A model generated the notes under the pieces. The model was not told where the DNA came from and did no database searches. It worked only from the letters and a program-made list of their open reading frames with translations. The position numbers and the translations under genes were made by a program. A stretch of 64,000 nt of DNA from Leptobrachium leishanense (Eukaryota > Chordata > Amphibia > Anura > Megophryidae): assembly GCA_009667805.1 (NCBI GenBank), contig CM019075.1, forward strand, positions 20,643,615 through 20,707,614, in the 5' to 3' direction. This document shows, one piece after another, positions 56,684-64,000 of this stretch; the first letter of the stretch is position 1, and every line of letters begins with the position of its first letter.

Positions 56684-57850
56684 CTTTTTTTGTAATTTTG
56701 TGAAATGAAAACATATTTTTGGTTATTTTAGATTTAGTGCAGATACGGGTATATCTAACCAGGCAGATACTGTGTGATTAATTTTTTCATTCAGATTTCA
56801 ATCATTTAAAGAGTGTAATTTTTTCCCCCCATTTTATCATCCAACCCTTTGTGATTATATATTCTATAGGGAATTCTTTTAAACAAAATGTGAAATGGGA
56901 ACCCGTTACTGCATTTTCCTGAGAAAATATACAATTTTAACCAAAAAATGTAAAAAAAAAAAAATAAATGAAATATTTCCCTTGTGTTTTGGCACATGTT
57001 TTATTTACGAATAATATGACTATGTATAAAACACTGACCTTACTCCCAGCATGGGAAATGACAAGGTGAGTAATGGCAGTGGTATTGCTCATTTTATACG
57101 TGACAAATGGGCAATGCCATCGCTTTGGAACCAAAAATAAATGGTCAGGTCTGGTATTAATGCAAATACCAGACTCTGCCCTGTCCAATGACACCTCACT
57201 TGACCTTGTGAGGTGTAAAGATTAGTGAGGCAGGGGTCCAAAGTTCCCCACGAAGCTCTTCGCTGCAGTGCGGCGGTTTAGGTTTTTGATGTAACAATTC
57301 GTAACAATGGATTGTACCATCACCTCCACACTTGTTGGTGACATGAGAAATGTGATGGTTAGTTAGTGCAGCATCATGCTTTACTTTATAAGTGAAAAAT
57401 ACTACTGTTGGAAAGAAAAATAAAATGTAAATATTTATTATTATTTTATTGTTTACTTAACACCTGGTCAAGTTTGGTTTCATTGGAAAGGCCATGCTCT
57501 GGCCTTTCCATTGATACCTCACATGACCCTGTACCTGCTATGGAGTAGGGATGAGCTGTTCGGTTCGATCAGTTCGGAGTTCGATTCGAACATCGGCAGT
57601 TCGAAAGTTCGCGAACTTCGAACTTTTTGGCGTGTTCGGTTCGAGTTGGAAAAAACTAAATATTTTGAAAAAGTATAAAAAATGCTTAAAAAAATACAAA
57701 AAAATCTAGAAATAAAGAGACTCTTTACTGCAGAATATTATAAGCAACGGTTTATTAGATATTGAATTAAAAACTAATGTCTAGGTGCAAAGATTCTCAC
57801 CTCTAAATGACCTGTGCTCTCAAACGGTGTAAACAACAGGTGTTTACTAA

Positions 57851-58735
57851 CAGGGTTATCCAAAGAGATTCGAAAAGTCACCGCACGTTCGGTGACTTTT
57901 CGTTCTCTTCAATTCGGTTCCTTTTGCCGATCCCATTTCGGTGACCCTGCGGTGTATTCAGCAAGCACCACAGGGTCCCCGAATTGCAGGGAAAAGCTGC
58001 CGCAAACCTGACGAAAACTCACCGAATGCACGCTGAAAACAAGCAAAAACATCTGAATTAACCTTCGAAAAACCCGAACAGGAGCCGAACAGGAGCCGAA
58101 AAGGAGCTGTGAAGTAGAGGAGGCAGTGAATAAATTAGAAAAACCATTTGTATGAATCTGGGAAAATGAAACGCTGTTTGCAAAGAAACTACTGAGCGAA
58201 AATGTCTGAAATTTTCACAGGAGGTCCAGGGAATGATAATAAAGAGGGCTGTTACAAAAAAAATAACTAAACTGAAAAAAAAATAAAAAAAAAATCGGAC
58301 ATTTTTTTTTTTTAAAAATTCAGAAAAATGCTTAAAGTATCCTAAAAAATCTATAAATAAAGAGACTTTTTGCTGCAGAATTTTATAATGAAGGGTTTAT
58401 TAGATATTGAATTAAAACGGGAATATTTTTAACATTGAAGCCTATGGGATTCTCCTGAATAAATTTGCCGAATTAAACCACCGAATGGCAGGGCATTAGG
58501 GGAACCTTTCACTGCTGGTTTGTGTTCTCTGAATAGCCGAAGCAGTGCTTTTTTATGGGGATTTCACTGCCCTCGAACAGGCACCGAACAGGCACCGTAT
58601 GTGCAGGCAATTCGCCAGGATTTGGCGAATTGCCTGCTCTCTGGATAGCCGAATGGCCAGGAAAGGTAACCGAACGATGATTTTCAGCATTCGGTTACCT
58701 TTCTCAAGCAATTCGGAGCTCTTTGGATAACCCTG
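57851..58735 (-). mobile_element. Harbinger-like 900-bp element, copy 2
   Basis: The inverted sister of 26255-27154, with the same perfect CAGGGTTATCCAAAGAG-type ends. The left flank is TAA and the right flank TTA, so the duplication is not exact. A-runs differ from copy 1. No transposase is visible. Confidence 0.8.
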
Positions 58736-58973
58736 TTAGTGTTTGGAAATAACATATGCTTCTAATTAGTCCCGTGTCATGAATTTGATACATTGTATGC
58801 AGACTGTGAGTGCTAGGTGTCATGTGTGGGTCTGTGATGGCGAGGTTTCCATACATCCTACAAATCCGCCACTTCACGGGCAGGTTATGGGGACCTCCTA
58901 GGCATGATATTTGAAGGAATTTTTAGTTTTTATTTTTAACCCTTATTTTATGGAAAACTCACTGTTCCTTTAA

Positions 58974-60122
58974 CCCTTTCACTGCTGAGGCATTTCACCG
59001 CTGTGTGCTGAGCTAAGTTTTACCGCTTTCGCTCATCATGTTTAAACACGATTTGAAGCCACATTTTATTATACGACCCAGACATATTATAGATCGTTCT
59101 TTCTGCCAGACTCGGCAGATTCATAATATATCATTTTTATATGTATACGTCATGTCCTGCCTGTATATTATGACAAAAAATGCAATAAAAATTGAATTTT
59201 CAATCATCTGCAGCGTGTAAAGTGTTTGTTTTTTTCACTTTTTATCACATGAACATTTGCGGTTATATTTTCTATGGGGTGCGCTTTTACAAAAATTAGA
59301 AATGGGGACTTATTAAATTTTTTGGGGGTAATTATGTGATTTTTAACAAACGCACACCATAGGAAAAAATCATTAGTGCAGCATTATTGTTCACATTATA
59401 ATTGAAATGTGAACAATATTGCTGCATTAATAAAAATAACAAAAAAAATACATTTTTTTTTATTTTATTTTTTTACTTTATACCTGGTCATGTTGGGTAT
59501 CATTCGAAAGGCCATGCTCAGGCCTTTAGATTGACACCCTCCATGACCCCCTAGCTTCTTTTCAAATGAACCCCCTATCTCCACCAGGGGATTCCGGGCA
59601 GCTAGGGGTTCCCTGGCTATCTGACATCATCACCCTATGCGTGAGGGGGGACCCGGGGGTGGAGCCGCCATCCAAGATGGCGGCCCCCACCAGAGTTAGG
59701 CCGCACTTCGACGCCGCAAGGCGCCGAAGTGCGATCCGGTGCCTAAGGGGTTAAAGCCAGGCACCGCTTAAAAGGGGAGACTCTCCCCTTTTAGGCGGTG
59801 CCAGGCTTTTTTTTGTGGGACCTCCCGATCGGGAGGGATCCGAACGGATCCCCCCCTCCCTTCCAGGCGATCTCCCAGCATTGCCGGGGGTTGCCTGGAA
59901 ATGACGTCATCGCGCATGGTGCGATGACGTCTTTTACGTCGGGAGGAGCTTGACTTCAGCGTCCGAGGACGCTGAAGTCAGAACGCCGCGGGACCCTGGA
60001 CAGAGAGATGAGTATCTCCGCCAGGGGTCCCGCAAAGCTGATGACGTGTGGGACACGTCCTCCTCAGCATACAGCGGGAGTAACTGAGGACGTGTCCACA
60101 CACGTCATCAGCAGTGAAGGGG
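58974..60122. mobile_element. piggyBac-like element rich in hairpins
   Basis: The ends CCCTTTCACTGCTGA and TCAGCAGTGAAGGGG are complementary and TTAA flanks both (58970-58973 and 60123-60126). The homologous position in copy 1 of the host element (about 15945) has a single uninterrupted TTAA-containing site, confirming insertion. Hairpins occur at 59758-59812 (aaaggggaga/tctcccctttt), 59902-59931 (gacgtcatcgcgca), 59951-59981 (tgacttcagcgtc) and 60038-60109 (gatgacgtgtgggacacgtc). No transposase is present. Confidence 0.8.
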
Positions 60123-60665
60123 TTAAAAACATTTTTTTTTTTTTACTTTTTGTCCTTGTTTCCTGTCCCCCAGGGCACTACCCGGACATTGTTTTTAAAT
60201 GTTTCTATACATCCTAGAAATCCGCCACTTCACGGGCAGGTTATGGGGACCTCCTAGGCACGATATTTGAAGGAATTGTTCGTTTTTATTTTTAACCCTT
60301 ATTTCATGAAAAACTCACTGTCCCTTTAAAAACGTTTTTTTTTTTTACTTTTTGTCCCTGTTTCAGGGCACTACCCGGACCCCCATACACCTTTTATGGC
60401 AAATATCTAGCATATATATGCACTCTTGGAGGGCACTCTAAAAATCGAACTTTGAGTCCCATTGACTTGTATTGAGTTCGTGTTCGAACTTTTGAAAAGT
60501 TCGAGTTCGAATGCGAACCGAACTCGGGGGTGTTCGGCTCATCCCTACTATGGAGTTGGAGATACAGTGGTCCAAATGCAGACAAAGTTATACTTTCTCT
60601 AGGCCTATTCTGAGGCATGGGCCTGGAGCTGCTGCTCCATCTGCCCCTATGTTAATCCGGCCCTG

Positions 60666-60898
60666 TATGCAGCGCATACAGATACAAGGTGTTGCTGTAA
60701 TTGCCATACACAGGCATTATGCAGCACATACAGATACAAGGTGTTGCTGTAATTGCCACACACAGGCATTATGCAGCACATACAGATACAAGGTGTTGCT
60801 GTAATTGACACACACAGGCATTATGCAGCACATACAGATACAAGGTGTTGCTGTAATTGCCATACACAGGCATTATGCAGCACATACAGATATTGCAT
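60666..60898 (+). repeat. 52-bp satellite, piece 4
   Basis: Four to five plus-orientation units. It starts with the duplicated TATGCAGC and ends at 'cagatattgc', where unique sequence begins. Confidence 0.9.
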
Positions 60899-61227
60899 TA
60901 CTAATAATGTCATTATGATCACTACAAATCCCCATAAGCAGATCGACATTTTAGTTACTGTATGTAATACAAAGACCACTTCTGCCTGTATGCCAATAAT
61001 TTAGACCTCTAGTGACATTGTGCAAAATAAGGGACCCCGTCTAGAATTTAGAACCTTTCCCCCTAGCTTTAGCTCTCCCTCTCTCCCCTTTTCTCTCTTC
61101 CCTGTATGTGTAAAGTAAGTGTAAGGATGTTTCTGATAAAATGAGTCGATTCGAGGCGAATGGGCTGATTTGAGGTTCGAGGCGAATGGGGCTGAAATGG
61201 GTTGTGAAAGGGAAGGACATGTATATG
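60899..61227. other. unannotated
   Basis: Nothing recognised. 'gattcgaggcgaatggg' is imperfectly repeated at about 61147 and 61178. Confidence 0.4.
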
Positions 61228-61418
61228 CAGAGCCGGTGCTAGACTATTTTGCACCCTAGGCAAGACCAGCTACTTGCGCCTCCCCAAAAAAAACCTCCAC
61301 TGTTACGCTCAAACACACTGCACATTACTGTATCAGGGCTCCACAGTAATGCGTGGTGTGTATGAGCGTATCACAGAGCTCCAGAGCAATAAAACTCACT
61401 CATACACACCGCGCATGG

Positions 61419-61666
61419 ATATATTGCCCCCAGCAGCTCACACATGGATATATTCTATTGCCCCCAGCAGCTCACACATGGATATATTCTATTGCCCCCA
61501 GCAGCTCACACATGGATATATTCTATTGCCCCCAGCTCACACATGGATATATTTTATTTCCCCCAGCTCACATAGGGATATATATTGCCCCCAGCTCACA
61601 CAGGGATATATATTGCCCCCTGCTCCCACAGGGATATATATTGCCCCCTGCTCACACAGGGATATA
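61419..61666 (-). repeat. 'ccatgagctggggca' satellite, block 4 (inverted)
   Basis: About nine units of 'ttgcccccagctcacacatg' and gatatat forms, the reverse complement of the units at 24919-25215. It is interrupted by the Tc1-like element at the dinucleotide TA of 'gatata'. Confidence 0.85.
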
Positions 61667-61956
61667 CAGTGGCAAGAAAAAAGTATGTGAACCCTGTGGC
61701 ATTACATGGAGTTTTGCATGAATTGGTCATAAAATGTGCCCTGATCTTCATCTAAGTCACAACAATTTGAAAAACACAGTCTGCTTAAAATAATACAACA
61801 CAAACATTATGTGTTTTCATGTGTTTATTGAACATAACATGTAAACATTCACAGTGCAGGGTGGAAAAAGTATGTGAACCCCTAGCCTAATGACTTCTCC
61901 AAGAGCTAATTGGAGCCAGGAGTGAGCCAACCTTGAGTCCAATCAGTGTGATATTA

Positions 61957-62536
<580 letters not shown>

Positions 62537-63950
62537 ATTGGGAGGTTAATGTAATTGGCAAAAATCAGCATGTTTCATGAACACAGATCATGTCAGACTA
62601 ACCTATTACGTTCTATGAGGAAGTAAGTAGAAGTATAGATCAGGGGGTTCGCAGTGGATGTGATTTACTTAGATTTTGCCAAAGCTTTCGACACAGTTCC
62701 ACACAAAAGGTTACTACTTAAATTAAGAAAAATGGTCTAGATGAAAATACTTGTTCTGGATAGAAAACTGGCTAAAAGATAGGGTACAGAGAGTGGTCAT
62801 AAATGGTACATTTTCAAGATGGACACCAGTGGTAAGTGGTGTCCTCAGGGGTCTGTTATAGGACCAATACTATTCAATTTATTTATAAATGACCTTGAGA
62901 TAGGCATTGAAAGTCATGTATCAGTGTTTGCAGATGACACAAAGCTAGGAAAAGTAATACAATGTGAGCAGGATGTTACTTCGCTGCAGAGGGATTTAGA
63001 TATATTGGGGAACTGGGCACTTAAATGGCAGATGAGATTTAATCTAGATAAATGTAAAGTTATGCACTTTGGAGTGAAGAACACACAAGCAATTTATACC
63101 TAAATGGTACGGAGTTAGGGAAATCCAAGCAGGAGAAGGATTTGGGAATAATCATAGACTTCAAACTAAGTAACAATGTGCAATGTCAAACAGCAGCCGC
63201 CAAGGCCAGCAAAGTACTGGCATGCATTAAGGGGAGTTCACTCACGGGATGAAAACATAATTTTGCCTCTGTATAAATCAATGGTCAGGCCGCACCTTGA
63301 ATATGCCGTGCAATTTTGGGCACCTGTCTTAAAAAAAGATATTATATCGTTAGAAAAAGTGCAGAGACGGGCAACTAAATTAATAAGGGGGATGGAAGGG
63401 TTAAGTTATGAGGAAAGACTAACAAGCTTAAACCTGTTTAGTTTAGAGAAAAGGCGCCTTAGAGGGGATCTGATAACCTTATATAAATATATACGGGGCC
63501 ATTATCAACCATTGTCTGATAACCTATTCATTAACAGGACTATACAGGACAAGGGGTCATCCATTTAGACTGGAAGAAAGAAATTTAGCTTAAAGCATAG
63601 GAAGGGTTATTTTACGGTGAGAACAATCAAGCTGTGGAATTCTCTGCCTGTTGAGGTGGTTGGGTCAGAGTCTGTACAGACTTTTAAAAAACGACTGGAT
63701 GACTTCCTGCAGACACAGAATATTAGGGTTATAATATTTAATATGTGGGTAAAAGCTTCTTGATCAAGGAGAAATCTGACTGCCATTCTGGGGTCAAGAA
63801 GGAATTTTTTCCCAGTATGTTGCATATTGGCAAGCATTCAGACTGGGTTTTTTGCCTTCTTTTGGATCAACAGCAGTAGGTTATGTGGGAGAGGCTGAAC
63901 CCGATGGACGCATGTCTTTTTTCAGCCTATATAACTATGTAACTATGTAA
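62537..63950 (+). mobile_element. 5'-truncated CR1 LINE
   Basis: The element begins within the reverse transcriptase domain and ends with a short repeated tail (aactatgtaactatgtaa), typical of CR1 3' ends. The 3' UTR motif 'cttttggatcaacagcagta' recurs at 20857-20998. It is inserted within the Tc1-like transposase gene. Confidence 0.9.
62640..63568 (+). pseudogene. CR1 reverse transcriptase remnant
   Basis: Recognisable blocks appear in shifting frames: VDVIYLDFAKAFDTVPHKR near 62655-62710; PQGSVIGPILFNLFINDLE and VFADDTKLG (catalytic ADD) at 62840-62950; then [19 protein letters not shown] and [20 protein letters not shown] at about 63265-63412, with [19 protein letters not shown] after. 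Frameshifts and stops separate the blocks (for example near 62740 and 63100-63250). It is non-functional. Confidence 0.9.
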
Positions 63951-64000
63951 AACACTATGTGTGGAGAGAAAAAGGCACAGCACACCAACATCAAAACCTC

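Larger units (their letters stand above)
57546..60547 (-). mobile_element. hAT-like element, copy 2 (TAGGGATGAGC family)
   Basis: The ends TAGGGATGAGC and GCTCATCCCTA have an exact 8-bp duplication CTATGGAG (57538-57545 and 60548-60555). It is inverted relative to 15677-17632. It carries its own insertions (57851-58735 and 58974-60122). A duplication of about 250-330 bp is also present: 'ctcctaggcatgatatttga' near 58895 recurs near 60255. Its reading frames are not meaningful. Confidence 0.85.
55507..60665. mobile_element. hAT-like element enlarged by nested insertions
   Basis: The left end is CAGACCCGGATTCAG and the right end TTAATCCGGCCCTG. The exact 8-bp duplication TATGCAGC flanks it (55499-55506 and 60666-60673). 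Most of its 5.2 kb is later insertions (55565-56683 and 57546-60547). Its own sequence includes 'gggcctggagctg' near both ends. The stretch 56684-57545 is A/T-rich with nothing else recognised. Confidence 0.8.

Overview
The window looks like vertebrate, most likely frog (anuran), nuclear DNA. I infer this from the repeat families: a CR1 LINE, Tc1-like transposons, TTAA-flanked T2/Kolobok-type and piggyBac-like elements, many hAT-like elements with 8-bp target duplications, PIF/Harbinger-type MITEs, a Ty3/gypsy element with fish/deuterostome Gmr1-type domain order, and long tandem satellites. I found no host protein-coding gene, tRNA or rRNA gene. The only convincing proteins belong to transposable elements. 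Most long open frames are satellite artefacts.

Layout. 1-6.4 kb: small DNA-transposon remnants, a composite repeat and unique DNA. 6.4-11.2 kb: a 33-bp pyrimidine-rich satellite split by a 5'-truncated L2/Rex1-like LINE on the minus strand. 11.2-15.7 kb: unique DNA, a probable solo LTR, and a Harbinger-type MITE split by a hAT-like insertion. 15.7-18.5 kb: a hAT-like element carrying tandem and nested MITEs, a LINE tail and a 41-bp satellite. 18.5-22.6 kb: mostly unique DNA with LINE/SINE tails. 22.65-25.45 kb: a hAT-like element filled with a 20-bp satellite and containing a solo LTR. 26.3-28.4 kb: a 900-bp Harbinger-like element, a tRNA-derived SINE and a perfect 70-bp inverted repeat. 30-36.7 kb: a purine tract, a large 41-bp array and a 42-bp array. 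38.3-39.9 kb: a complete Tc1-like transposon with an open transposase. 41.4-43.0 kb: a second satellite-filled hAT-like element. 45.3-60.9 kb: one 52-bp satellite array broken into four pieces by a 6.6-kb block holding the gypsy element (46.1-51.5 kb) and by two hAT-like elements with further insertions. 61.2-64 kb: a CR1 LINE inside a Tc1 element inside a satellite inside a partial hAT-like element that runs off the window.

The insertions can be put in order because several have exact target duplications and uninterrupted homologous copies elsewhere in the window. The main observations are the gypsy element with integrase upstream of reverse transcriptase and LTRs identical by eye, and the recurrent presence of one 'ccatgagctggggca' satellite family inside four hAT-like settings. 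Non-repetitive islands at about 11.5-12.5, 20.9-21.8, 28.5-29.2, 31.0-31.5, 33.6-34.6, 36.9-37.6 and 43.0-43.6 kb are rich in homeodomain-like AT motifs and could be conserved non-coding elements. That is inference only.
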